Source: Datura wrightii (Eukaryota; Streptophyta; Magnoliopsida; Solanales; Solanaceae). Taken from it: 64,000 nt of DNA. Below the pieces are notes generated by a model. The model did no database searches. It saw only the letters and a list, made by a program, of their open reading frames with translations, and was not told the origin of the DNA. The stretch lies in the NCBI GenBank assembly GCA_035772735.1, contig JASDFA010000007.1:71152501-71216500 (forward strand), in the 5' to 3' direction. Of the stretch, positions 1-11,102 are shown in pieces. The position numbers and the translations under genes were made by a program. The stretch's first letter is position 1; the number at the start of each line of letters is the position of its first letter.

Positions 1-94
1 TTCAGGTTGAACAGAGGATAAATGTGCAAGGGATCGCAAAGGAAAATTCGAGGTATGAAAAATAATAAAAAGTGGCAAAACAGTGAGCTAGGGC

Positions 95-297
95 GATGGC
101 TCCGTGTCACGGAGGAGGGCCTCCGCGTTACCCTCCGTGACACGTTGAGGTGTAAATCTAGAATTTTTAAAATTCCAGAACACCCACACGATAGCTCCGT
201 GTCACGGAGGGCATGCTCCGCGTTACCCTCCGTGACACGTTGAAGTGTATATCGCGACGGGTTGCCGGGTGACCCATGCGAATTTCCCACTTTTAAA
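95..297 (+). promoter_or_regulatory. Promoter-like block before the env-position ORF: two palindromic modules and a TATA-like box
   Basis: Two near-identical modules of about 64 bp start at 95 and 190. Each opens with the odd-centred palindrome CTCCGTGTCACGGAG (100-114, 195-209) and closes with CCTCCGTGACACGTTG. A TATA-like TTTTAAA follows at 291-297, then a pyrimidine-rich leader. The same module lies just upstream of the TATA box in the E1 and I LTRs, so I infer a second, internal promoter. Transcription is not shown. Confidence 0.5.
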
Positions 298-431
298 CCC
301 CGATTCCCCCTCCATTTTCCTCATTCTTCATATCCTCCGCGACCAACCTCCCAAAAACCCCTTCCCCCTCAACGTGACATGGACTTAGGCCAAGAATTTC
401 ATCGAGTTTTCATCAATTCTTCTAATTCAAG

Positions 432-1112
432 GTATGTTCTTCAATTCTATCTCATTTCTTGTCGATTTTCTTCGAGATTGAACATGTGATATGAGCTAAA
501 CATGCCCTAAGTAGAAATTAAGCTTAAATTCAATTGAATTATTGTTGATTGATGTTCGGAGTATCATTGTGATTGCTTGAACTCGTTAATTACATAGTTT
601 ATTCGAATTTTTGATAAAATTATAGCTAGGGATTGACTTTGAGTTTGAAATGGAAACAATTTAGTTGAACTAGTGAAATTCATGCTGGGTTGTACATGTT
701 GAGTGAGATGAGTCGATGTGCTAACTGTTACTATGCTAAAAGACCGACGAATTCTCGGGTGAAGGAAATATTGGAATTTGCAAGAATTGGGTGAATTGTA
801 GAGGATCATGTAGTTAAAAATTTTCTTTTGTTTCTCCTTGCTAAGTGCTATGGGATAAAATGTTATCGATGGTAATGATTGTGGGTAGCTATACAAAGTC
901 TGAGTAGTACATAGAATATATACCGTCGAATTCTCCAAATGCACTAAGCATATTTGTTATGTTTGTTGTTTGTTTGTGTAAGTAAGCACGATCTTGCCTT
1001 AATGTTGTAATTTTGGCTAAGGACTAAGTGTGGGGTAGCCTAGCTTAACCCAATCTTAGTCGAAGCAAATTTTAATTGGCTTAACATTGATCTTGTCTAT
1101 TTGGGTTGACAG
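432..1112 (+). other. Probable leader intron of the env-position gene
   Basis: A good plant donor (CAAG/GTATGT, GT at 432) and an acceptor after a T-rich stretch (TTGACAG, AG at 1111-1112) bracket 681 bp of AT-rich noncoding DNA. The acceptor is 5 bases before the ATG at 1118. Removing it joins a pyrimidine-rich exon (about 300-431) directly to the start codon region. The boundaries are inferred from consensus only. Confidence 0.5.
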
Positions 1113-1117
1113 GAAAA

Positions 1118-2337
1118 ATGGCAAGCAGGCAAGACAAGGGAAAAGGCGCATCAACATCTGCGCCGGAAGAAAAAGAATCAGACTGGGCACAGTGGTCCCA
1201 GCAGCACCAACGGTTCCACGCGGCCAACGCCGTCAATATGGAACCAGGTGGGTGACAGAGAAGGGGAAGAAGTGGTACGCAAAGAACAAGGAGAGCAAGT
1301 ACTTCCCCGAGGAACACATAGCAAGGGAACCGTTGGCACAGGAGTTCCCCAGGATTGTCAATAGGATCGAGGCAGCTGGGCTGAACTTCATCTTTGAAGA
1401 GCCCAAAGAATGCAAATTGCACTTGATTCGGGAATTCTACGCCAACTGGAACCCGACTCTCAGAAGTCACACCATCAAAATAAGGGGGCAAATAGTCACT
1501 TTTGAGCCCCACCACCTCAGTTCTATCTTAGGGGCGCGGGACACAGATGCCCATGTGCTTCGACAGCTGAATATCACTCCACCATATGCGGACATCAGAT
1601 GCACTTTGTGTGGAACCCGATCGATGGCTAGGTGGAGCAGACATAAGGAGAGGGGCTACCATCAGACTTTGCCCTACTCACAGATGAACAGGGAAGCCAG
1701 AATATGGCTTAAGATCGTGTGTTCCTGCCTAATCTCGGGGGTGAATATGACGGATGTAACCCAGGATCGTGTATGCTTGGTGTACGCCCTGATGAAAGGG
1801 CTGGAGATCAATGTGGGGGCGGTGATTATCTCCGCCATGAAGAGAGCCCGTTTGCATCAGGGGCACAGATATGGATTTGGTGGCCTACTCACCCCGTTCT
1901 TGAGGGGTCTGGACATTGAGGAAGAGGCCCTTGACTATATCCCACAGATGGAGCGGCGGGCCTTAGATGTCACCAAAACTAAGGCTCCCGACACCACCCA
2001 CGGGCCAGTGCTTACACTAGCCGAACGACATGCTCAGGATGATAAGTACATTGCTCGCATGTACGGGATGCAGATGCTCCAGCTGCGAATAGGCGGGAGG
2101 CCGGCAACAGAAGAGGAGCTATGGCAGCTCGAGCTAGACTACCCTTTTGGCAGAAATGCCAGGGCTCTATGTCGAGTGGGGCCAGCTTTTGTAGAGCCCA
2201 CGGATGATGATGTCCCCACAGATGAGGAGACACGTTGTGAGGACTCCGATGTGGAGTCCAATGATGACGATGGGGGTGATTCAGACATGGGAGATGAGGC
2301 AGCAGCACCTGATGAAGAAGTGGAGTATTTTGATTGA
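1118..2337 (+). CDS. Env-position ORF, putative plant transposon protein family (frameshifted near the start)
   Basis: The protein resembles the plant 'putative plant transposon protein' family (Pfam Transposase_32 as I recall it) found after pol in Athila-like elements; its biochemical role is unknown. The ATG at 1118 opens a frame beginning MASRQDKGKG, like MAPKLSKGKG in the homologue at 63013, but that frame stops at about 1253. The conserved body, from about 1230 (YGTRWVTEKGKKWY) to the stop at 2337, is one frame back, so a 1-base loss or 2-base gain lies between about 1150 and 1230. No upstream ATG serves the body frame. Conserved blocks include EFYANWNP, IKIRGQIV, SREARIWLK-like NREARIWLK and YGFGGLL. 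The last 45 residues are strongly acidic. There is no clear signal peptide or membrane segment, so 'env' describes position only. Confidence 0.7.
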
Positions 2338-4144
2338 TCAGGGAGTTCCACCACCCAATTTTTTTGTGCTATTTTAATTTCTGTGAACACTGGGGACAGT
2401 GTTAGAGATAAGTGTGGGGTGGGAGTAGTTAGGTGTTGGTTGTGTTGTTGTGTATGTTTTGATCTGTTGTTGTGCCAGTAGAAAAAATTTTGTGAACCTG
2501 TGATTTGTGATTGTGAAGTTTTTGTTCTGTATTGTAATTTAATGTGAAACTGTTGTGTGTTGCTGAATGTTGCTAGCTGATTTTATATATATTTTTTGGT
2601 TTTATCGAAATGATCGATATTTTAAAAAAAAAAGAAAAAAAAAATCAATTCTTGGGTTTCTCAGCGTTTGTTTTCGGTTCTTTTACCGAGAAGGGTCCCA
2701 TTGAACTGAAGTCTTAGTTAGTGACCGTTCCCTATGATGGATGGATGACGACCGTCTTAAGGGAAATGTAGTCGTTAGGAGTAGATTTTTTTCATTTATT
2801 TTTCAGTTGTTTTATTTTGTGGGTTGCATCCCAAAACCTGTAGTTACTTTATGGTTGCGGAATTCTGGTTGCGTGTCGTACATGATATTTGAAATGCAAA
2901 GGTGATTCGTATGAAAGCATGCAACTTTGTAAATATGTTGAGATACCTAGGCCATAGAGTCGATTCAGTGTGATTGAGGCTTAATGTTTGAATTCTTGTA
3001 ATTAGCTGATTGAAGAGTCTGTGAATACGTCTTGAATTGAGCATGTGCAATAAGTGTGAAGTGAGGTTTTGTTATTCCATGCTATTGTGAAGTGTCTAGA
3101 ACTTGCCTGGTGTGTGTACGAAACGAAATGAAGGACGTGTATTGTAGGAAAGGATGTAGGCATTTCTTTGTGTTAACCGAAAGTTTCTCTTTTTCATTAT
3201 TGTACCCACCTTGAATGTACACCCTAGTTAGCCCATTGAGCCTTTAGCCTATTATTTTTTTCTTGTGTCAAAATGTGTAAACCGAGCTTAACCCCTTCTT
3301 TTCATTAGCCGTAAATTTGATCCAAAACTCTTAAGCGCTTATGAAGAGAAAATAATTTTCCCAAAGTGTCAAAGAGTGAGAATGGTGAGAAGAAAAGAAA
3401 AGCAGAGTGATGAAAGGAAAGAAAAGGTTGAAGGTGCACTTGTTATAAATAAAATATAATGAAGGTGTCTGAATAATCTTTGTTATCGAGTCAAGTGTGC
3501 TTAAAGATATGGGCCAAACTAAAGACAGACTTCAAGAATGGTAGGATGAAGGAAGAAACAATGCCCATGAGTTTGATGGGATGTATTGAAAAGGCGCTTA
3601 AGGATGCTAGTAGCTATCATTGGCTAGCCCAATATTTACTAGTTCCGTAGCTTACATTACAACCCGTTAAAGTCCTACGTGATCCTACATCACATTTCCT
3701 TATATTAGTGGAGTAATACACTAAGGGAAAGCCTATGGTTCATGACATGATGCATGTGAATTCTTTTGGGAGAGAGAGTGAAATTGTGTTTATATGCCCC
3801 TGCATGTAACCGTTAGAGTTCATGTGATTAAAAAGGGAAACTTCTCTTGCATTGTGAGGGCACATGCTTGATGAGAGATTAATTTTCGTGCCGGATATCT
3901 TGATCAGCTGATTCACATGAGTTTGCCAATATTGAGAGTCGATTCTTAAGTCTAGGAGGTCTTGATGTGTTGAAGGTCATTGCATTGATAGGACCATGCA
4001 TGTTTTCTTGATGATTTGTTGTATTGAATAATCGGTATGACCGTAGCCTGAATTGTCGAACCAAAGTAGCCAGGTTGGGGTGTAAATTGCATGAGGTGTA
4101 AGATCGTTGTTTGGGGACGAACAAGGATTTAAGTGTGGGGTAAG
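2338..4144 (+). other. Conserved noncoding tail of E1 ending in the polypurine tract
   Basis: No ORF is credible here. An A-rich tract (about 2622-2644) is followed by about 1.5 kb that aligns in order with 55640-57144 of element I, for example the shared block ATGGATGGATGACGACC. AAGTGTGGGGT occurs at 2410-2420 and again at 4131-4141, directly before the LTR, where it acts as the plus-strand primer site by position. Confidence 0.65.
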
Positions 4145-5554
4145 TGATCTTGGGAAAATTTATATGCCCAAGTGATACCTAATTGTGTCATTTTAGCCTT
4201 GTTTATCTATCAATGTTTATACATTCTCATGTGATTTATAATAAAATGTGAATTTATACTAACCAACATGATTAGCGTTGTTTTGCAGGTGAAATATAAT
4301 TTTGGGAAGCTAAAAGGCGAGTTGGGAGAGATCGGGGTTGGACTCGGATGTTAGCAAAGGATATAGCATTGGACGATACAAATTAAAGGGGCTCCGCGAT
4401 GCAGCCGTGTCACGCTGCCATCGCGAAGGCCTTTTGCCTGGATAGGGACTTTTTGGCCAAATTCCAGTGTGGGTGCGCGTTGGGGCCGTGGCACGTTGGC
4501 CTAGCCCCGCGTTGCACGCCGTGCCACGTTGGTCCTTATTACCTGGACAGTCAATTTCCATTGAGGCTCCGCGTCAGTGGCGTGTCACAGAGGCAGTGCT
4601 CCGCGATGCACTCCATGACACGTTGCTTGTTATTCCGGGAAAAATTCCCACTAGTATAAATAGAACACTTAGGTTCATTTTTCAATATTCTGACTTGGTG
4701 GAGCAAGAACGTGGGTTACAGGCAGTTGAGGGGACGAATATCTCAGGGTTTTTCTCTATCTCCTTCTTCTTTAATTCAATTGCTTGTATGTTTAACACTC
4801 ATTTAACGATGTTTAATCCACGAATGAGTGGCTAATTCCTCTTCTTGCTGAGGTTAAGAACAATGGTATTGAAATGTGATTGTTGATTAAGTTGGTTTTT
4901 CATCTTTTCTTCCATGGTTGTTCTATTGATTCTTGTTCTTACTGCATTAATGTGTGGCCTATGTTAATGTATATCTAAAAAGTCCGGTTTCACTCGAGAG
5001 AGCAAGAAATTGGAAAGTTGTGAATCAATAGGATATGATCTTTTCTTAGTTTGGAAAAATTGAGAATTGATTTACCTTCAGGATAGAAATATACCTGAAA
5101 GTCGTATTAGTCAATTAAGGAACCGGTTTTGTATGGATAGAACATGAATTTCGTTTAATCACATAAATGTAGGTGGACGGTTCATGATTCTTAAGTTGGG
5201 TTAAATACGAGAGTTTTAATCCATTGGCAATAGTTCTTGACTAGCAACCGGAGGAAAGATTAACCACATTATATTGATAATTTATTTCTTTACATGTTCA
5301 TTTAACCTCAGCATGCTCACATTCATAGTTCAGACTCACGTTAGATATTCGTTTTAGACATAGCATAAAAATTAGAAATCAAAATATCAAACTCTTCTTT
5401 GCACTATTGTCTTCATTGTTAGAGTTAAAATATAGTACACTTTAGTAGATTGTTCCCTTATCCCAGTCCCCGTGGTATCGATACTTGGCTTACTTAAGCC
5501 ACTTTACTACTTGTTCGACCACGTGCACTTGCGTGTAGCTTTATACCCAGAGCA
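4145..5554 (+). repeat. E1 3' LTR
   Basis: It starts TGATCTTGGG next to the polypurine tract, like the I LTR. It shares the order GC-rich palindrome module (about 4390-4625), TATAAATAG (4655-4663), pyrimidine-rich leader, AT-rich body and CAGTCCCCGTGG near the end. The end near 5554 is approximate, since homology fades over the last 60 bases. Confidence 0.65.
4390..4663 (+). promoter_or_regulatory. E1 LTR promoter: palindromic module plus TATA box
   Basis: Three GC-rich quasi-palindromic blocks (near 4390, 4480 and 4562) end with ATGACACGTTG at about 4615. TATAAATAG sits at 4655-4663. Over about 45 bp the last block matches the module at 195-245 that precedes the env-position ORF. Confidence 0.55.
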
Positions 5555-5714
5555 GAAAAGCCCCGAACAACTGGTACTTTGGCGGATCTTTTGCATTTTA
5601 AGGCTTCTTTTGCACATATTTTCTCCAACACTTATTTTCCCTGAAATCAATGTAAAAGTGCCTTATATCCATATAAACATACCTAAGTCCATGCTATTTT
5701 CTCAGTTTTAAGCA

Positions 5715-6412
5715 TCGAAAGTGCTGTAAACTCACAGCACATTGATGATGTCTCAGCATCAGAGTCTCTAACTCTTACGAAATGATAGAAAGACCCCTTA
5801 GACATTAACTTTTTTTCCTTAAGGTATGATATTAAATGAACTTTAGGCATAAGGGGACTACCTTCCCAAACTAAGACTAACTCATCTGGAAACCAGAACT
5901 CTACTACTTAGGTCATGCTATTAACTATGGCATAGCAGGTGTATAACCAATCCATGCCTAAGATGATATCAAAATCCACATGTCTAACTCTACTAAGTTA
6001 TCTGTGGTGTCTTTATGATGGACTGAAACTGTACAATCTCTTAGATTCTGTTATGTAAGACTGACTCACTGACCGAAGTAGAAACACCAAAATGCTCTAA
6101 GAGTTGTTCGGGACAAATTCCAAACTTTACAGCTACATAAAGAGTTGAAAAAGATAAAGTGACGCCTAGATCAAGTAAAGCATATACATCAATGAAGAAT
6201 ACTTTTAACATACTAGTGACAACATCTGGGGAGTTCTCCTAATCCTAACGACTAGACATAAAAATAGATGGTTCTGACCACCACCTATCCCTAAAGTAGT
6301 GCCCTTTTAGGCAACTCTACTTGCTGGAGGAATAGATTGGGCTTTGTTGCCCCCATTGCCCTATCGTGATGGATAATCTCTCAAAAAGTGACCCTGTTGG
6401 CCGCATTCATAG
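5715..6412 (-). pseudogene. G gag zinc knuckle and aspartic protease remnant
   Basis: Read on the minus strand, the fragment begins with YECGQQGHFLRDYP, a CCHC knuckle whose last Cys is Tyr, and continues to a protease with LLDLGVTLSF (DLG instead of the usual D-S/T-G). It ends with a segment like the protease-RT linker of element A (ISYLKEKKLMSKG). Several stops and frame changes interrupt it. This is the continuation of the gag ending at 38964. The bases from 5555 to 5714, between this and the E1 LTR, hold nothing I recognise. Confidence 0.6.
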
Positions 6413-7552
6413 TGTAACACCCCAAATGTTTCTAAGATCAGACCCTAGACTTAAAGTAAAAACCATTGGAAAAATCTACAATTTTCCTCAGAATGATTTG
6501 CATGACGAGTCATGGTATGTACCAACAACTCGTCAAGTGAGTCATGGTAAGCCTTAGTAGTTTCACTACTTGGACCATGAATCCCTACCACAAGTCGTGT
6601 TGTGATGGTATGACCCATGCTCATGAGTCGTTGTTTCCATATGCAGATAGGGTCTGGACTTAACAAGCCACAGGATGACTAGTGGACCAAGTGACAAGTC
6701 GTGGGATAAAATTCAAAGAGTATGCAATATAATTTTAGTGACAACAGAAGGATGTAATGACTCATTATGACAAGTGACGACCCATGAGATGATCCATGAT
6801 GAGAAGATCAAAGAAGTGAAAACTAGGTCCAGAAGTAACGCCTGGTCACCATGAGTCATGGTGACAACCAATGACTCATGGTGTGGCTCGTGACGACTGG
6901 TCGACAGATTTTAAGTGTGAGTTCCCAGGGGTATTTTCATAACTTTCTATGGTTTTAACTCCTAAATCGGGTCGTTTTGGGTTTCCTAAAGGGGATATGT
7001 AAGGGTTTTACTTAGCCTAAACTCCTATTCTTCTCTCCAAACACCATAGGTTGAAAAATGAACTCTCAAGGATTCTCAAGGAAGCTAGGGTTCCTCTTCT
7101 CAAATTCTCTTGGGTCTCAAGTCAAGTCTCGAAATCAGTAAGCCCGGGCATATGGGATCATGAATAGGGGCTTCTTTCAACCCTTATTCCCAATCTCAAG
7201 CTCAATCTCATGAATTTAATTCCTCCATGTCTCCAATTATAATTTTCATGAATTTCTAGGGTTAGACCATTTTTATGCAAAAACTCTATATATTCTCTTA
7301 TGGAATTGATTCTCTTATGATTCTATATATGTTTTATAATTACGATTACATGGATTTCTATAAAAAAAATTATCATGATTCTTTATTTTCAAGTTAGCAT
7401 AATTTACTCAAATATGTATGAACCTCTTGAGTATTAAGTTTACGTATCATACCTGAATCTTAAGCATTGTTTTCATGGCTAGTTCACGTATGTCAAGGAA
7501 TTTATAAATTCATCATGTTTTAAACTAGCCCATGCAACTCATTACTCACATT
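6413..7552 (+). repeat. B left LTR, first half
   Basis: It starts TGTAACACCCC and aligns with 36828-37936 of the right LTR up to CCCATGCAA, where the intact copy reads AAATGCAAACCCCATG. It is rich in GAGTCATGG and ACGACTC-type words between about 6490 and 6900. Confidence 0.75.
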
Positions 7553-7679
7553 TTCCGCCACCATCATCCTTGCCTTATTTTGTACGCATTGAACTGGACT
7601 CACCCACTAGTTGTCAGAAATGGGGTAAAATACTCCCACAATTAACAACTTGATGATATCTTTTTTTTACTACCTCTTA

Positions 7680-9480
7680 CATGGTTAGATTCAATCTTTC
7701 CTAGTGCTCTATACTAGGGGAACCTACCTTTCTCTAGTATAATCTTATGCTCACAAATTCCCGAGAGAATACCACTTATATCTGCTATGGTCCACCCAAT
7801 AGACTTCCGATGATGTGGGAGCATTGTGATCACCTTTTGCACCTATTCCTCATTTAGGAATAATGAGATGATAATATTTAAAGTTTCCTCCAGACCCAAA
7901 AACATGTAGCATAGATGGGATGGCAAAGGTTTCATTTCCAACTTCGGAGGCTCCTCAATGAAAGGTTTAGCTGGAGGAGTGGATCGATTTTCAAGATCAA
8001 GTGATAACTTCCTAGGCCTATAAGGATATTTCCCAAGCCCTTCAAGTGAATTCATTGCCTCCCCACTCACTTTTGCATCATTGTTAAGATCATCAGACTC
8101 CCAAGTAATAGCAAGAATCTCTCTTGGATGACCTTCATCCATTTCATCCAACTCATCAAGCACCGAATTGCATGCAAAGGCTCGTGGAAGTTTCATTCCT
8201 TTATCCACTTTGAATATAACCTCATCATTATTCACACGAAACATGATTTCATTATGGTTAGAATATATCAAAGCCCTGCCGGTGGCCAAGAATGGGCATC
8301 CCAATATGATAGGAACTTCCACATCCACTGCACATTCTAGCACCACAAAATCTACAGAAAGCATGAACTTTCCTACTTGCACCAAAATATTATCAATAAT
8401 CCCTACCGGCTTGTTGATTGACCAATCAACAATTTGTAACCGCATGCTAGTGGGTCTAAGGAGACCTAGTTCCATGCACTTTAAGATTGATAAAGGAATC
8501 AACTTGATACTTGCCCCATTATCATATAGGGCATGTAAGCAATCATAGCTTTCAATTGCTCAAGGAACAGAAAATGCACATGGATCCCCTTTCTTTTCAA
8601 TATTAGTGTCGGTGATGATAGCACTCACCCGGTGGGTCACCAGAATCAACTCTTCATTCTCAAATAGTAGACAACTTGTGAGAGACATTTTCAAATACTT
8701 ATCAAATCCCAGTATCTCCTTGACGGCTTCAACAAAAGGTATGTTCAAATGCACTTGTTTCAATAGCTCAAATACTTCGTTGTGCTTTCATCATTGTGCT
8801 TCTTTTTAAGCCGTTGAGGAAATGAAGTCTTGGGAATGAGAGGCTTGAGTAAAAGGAGTGGAGCTTCCACCTTAAGTTTTTCATTTACTTTCTCACTTGA
8901 TGCTTTATCATGCATTTCCCTTGGTGCTACATCCACATTTGGACATTGTTTTTCATTATCATGGATTTGGTTTCCTATAATCATGTGTGGTTCTGAATGC
9001 ACCACCTTCCCGCTTCTTTTTGTGACAGCTGAAAAAGATGCAGAAGGATCCTCTTTACAAATCTCAAAGACCTCATAAAAATAAATGATGGGTGTATCAT
9101 CATAGCTCTGAATCTGGCTCATATTGAAATCAAGTCTCTGAAGTGATTTCGATTGGGCATTCACTACCTCGGCCATATTTTTTAGAGTAGCTTCCTCCTC
9201 CTCTTGGTTCTGCAATATTTGGGTAAGCATACTCTCTAATCTGGAGCTAGAGGAGTCAGAAGTAGGCTCAAAGACTCCACTCCTGTATTGAATTACAATG
9301 TTCACTCCAGCTACATTATTTTTCGAGATCTTATGGATGGGACTCCCAATAATCCTGAGAACTGGGGGGTTGAAAGTATGGATCTTGATCATATTCACAT
9401 GGAATCCAACCCTCATCAAATGCTGAACACTCATAGGTCATCTCTTTCATCATGCATGGGATTGCCTTCTTGATCTGACT
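7680..9480 (-). pseudogene. D gag C-terminus, protease and RT start
   Basis: From the right: a gag tail with LESMLTQILQNQEEEEATLKN (about 9200), then a linker with VHLNIPFVEAVKEILGF (about 8750) like LHINLPLIDVLQGMPKY in element I. The protease is near 8540-8200, with YDNGASIKLIPLSIL (DNG at the active-site position) and EVPIILGCPFLATGRALI. About 7680-7850 encodes HRKSIGWTIADISGI and EHKIILE, the conserved N-terminus of Athila-lineage RT. Frame breaks occur near 8550 and 7700 and in-frame stops are present. Confidence 0.7.
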
Positions 9481-9690
9481 ACTATTGATAGGAAGGGAAT
9501 ATCCTCCATAATACTCCTGGTACCGTATGGGTCATCCTACGATGATGAACTCTTGGAATACTCAAGATCTATCCTTTTGAATTTAGAATGTTGACAATCA
9601 CCTATTGTACAACACTAAATAAAGAAAAAGTAAAAGAATAGGTCTAATCAAGCAACTAGAGTGTTAAGGCTAGATAAGGCTTATGTCATA

Positions 9691-9709
9691 GTCCCCAACA
9701 ACGGTGCCA
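9691..9709 (-). other. D primer binding site (tRNA-Asp type)
   Basis: On the minus strand it reads TGGCACCGTTGTTGGGGAC, two changes from the TGGCGCCGTTGCCGGGGA of element I. It lies 7 bases from the LTR edge. Confidence 0.65.
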
Positions 9710-9716
9710 TAATATT

Positions 9717-11097
9717 TGATGTCATTCAAATCCACTCTCAATATAGGGTAGTGTAAATGATTGCAGTAAAAATAGAATCCAACAAGGGGTTGGGGTCAAA
9801 TACCATAAAGACTACTCTATGCCCAAACTATTTAGTACTAAATAGTGAAGTATTGCAAGATTAGAGTCCATTTAGATTACAAGGAGTAAAATTTAACTAC
9901 AACTAAAGAGTGTAATATGATAGGATTGTAATCAATTAGAGATAATTCCAGAAAAGTAACCCCAATTATGGGTTGATTCCCCAAAATCACCTAGTGTGAA
10001 AAAATTGAGAATTGGCTAGGGCTGAACATGCAAGAAATTTACTTAGGCAACCCATGGATATCTTTCAATAGCACCATAGGTGTCAATCTATTTCAATTTT
10101 ATCAAATTGAAGAGAACTCCCTTCTAACCAATTGCTTGTTGCCAATTGAAAATCAACCTATGTCTAGGAGAATCCATTAAATAAGGGTTATGCCTTGAGT
10201 TATTATTGATTGATGCTAACCAACCTAAATTTGCTCTTTCAAGCCTCATAAAGGTAATTGGGCAGGATTGGAAGGCTCTCATCACCAATCACACACTACA
10301 AAGAAAAAAATCAATAAAATGTTCATAAGCCTAAACTCAATTTTACCAAATTAGGATCATTAGGGTTCACAACCCTAAAACCGGGTTTAGTTACCGAAAG
10401 CAAGATAAGAAGAGAATTAAATTAATTAGACATGCTTACCAATAAAAATTAAAATATTCAATAGATGAATTTAAATTTTCAAATTATAAGCTAAGATGTA
10501 GAATCTACTTTGAGAACTAAGGATAAACTAGATAATTTCTACTCTCTACTCGAAGTATGAACTAAAGAGTGGAAAAACAACCTTAAAGTTACAAGAAAAA
10601 TCTACTTATACTATGTCCCAAAAAGCCCAATTAATTTAAAGTGAGTGTTAGGTGTACAGGGACGGACCATTCTTTGGTCTGTAATTTAATTTTTATCTTT
10701 TTTCCAGTAGCATGTCATCCTTTGAATCATGGACCTTCCTTTTGAAAGATGTTCCATACCTTGCTCCGTATTTTAGAAATCCCATTCAGCCTAGCTCAAG
10801 TGTCCTTTTCAATTGACGGACCGTCCCTTCAACTGTATTGTAAGGACCTTTATTGTTGGGTTTTTGAATTCTATAGCTAGGAAGGGACAGTAAGATGTGG
10901 ACCTTCTTAAATACAAGAGATTCTTATATTACCTTGTCCTTTGAGAATTTTTCTAGCCTAAAATCCTTTTATCTTTTCATTGCTTAAATTTCTGAAACAT
11001 AGCATAATAAGTTTAGTTTCAACTTAATTTAAATCCTAAAGACATGCAAAATGCTATGAAATGATGCAAAGACGTGTCTCTAATTTCCGACACATCA
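9717..11097 (-). repeat. D 5' LTR
   Basis: The plus-strand ends are TGATGT (9717) and ACATCA (11092-11097), a perfect 6-bp terminal inversion. It adjoins the primer site and contains no credible ORF. It is followed at once by AAACC (11098-11102). Confidence 0.6.
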
Positions 11098-11102
11098 AAA
11101 CC
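11098..11102. repeat. AAACC: target-site copy between D and A
   Basis: The five bases lie directly between the end of D's LTR and the start of A's LTR. They equal 20357-20361 after A. The uninterrupted B LTR copy has AAACC at the same site (about 37934-37938). Confidence 0.6.

Larger units (their letters stand above)
1..5554 (+). mobile_element. E1: 3' part of an Athila-like Ty3/gypsy element
   Basis: The piece runs from upstream of the env-position ORF through a 1.8 kb noncoding tail, a polypurine tract and a 3' LTR. Gag-pol and the 5' LTR lie outside the window. It is assigned to the same group as element I (51156-58579) because the tail (about 2640-4144) and the LTR start (TGATCTTGGG versus TGATCGTGGG) align with 55640-57144 and 57145 onward. 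The right edge is approximate because the LTR end is diverged and no TSD could be verified. Confidence 0.75.
7553..11097 (-). mobile_element. D: truncated Athila-like element
   Basis: Minus-strand order: LTR (11097-9717), tRNA-Asp-like primer site, C-terminal half of gag, protease, first residues of reverse transcriptase, then truncation near 7553-7680. The N-terminal half of gag is also missing. It sits inside B's left LTR, directly beside element A. Confidence 0.7.

Noticed and set aside
95..250. Tandem palindromic units as a CRISPR-like or satellite array
   Set aside because: There are only two units, the genome is clearly a plant, and the same module occurs singly in LTR promoters.
22..489. 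Two short plus-strand ORFs (73 and 75 residues)
   Set aside because: They run through the palindromic modules and the leader, have no domain, and are low-complexity by composition; regulatory sequence explains them better.
1150..1250. Programmed -1 frameshift in the env-position ORF
   Set aside because: No heptamer fits the slippery pattern in frame; a simple indel is sufficient.
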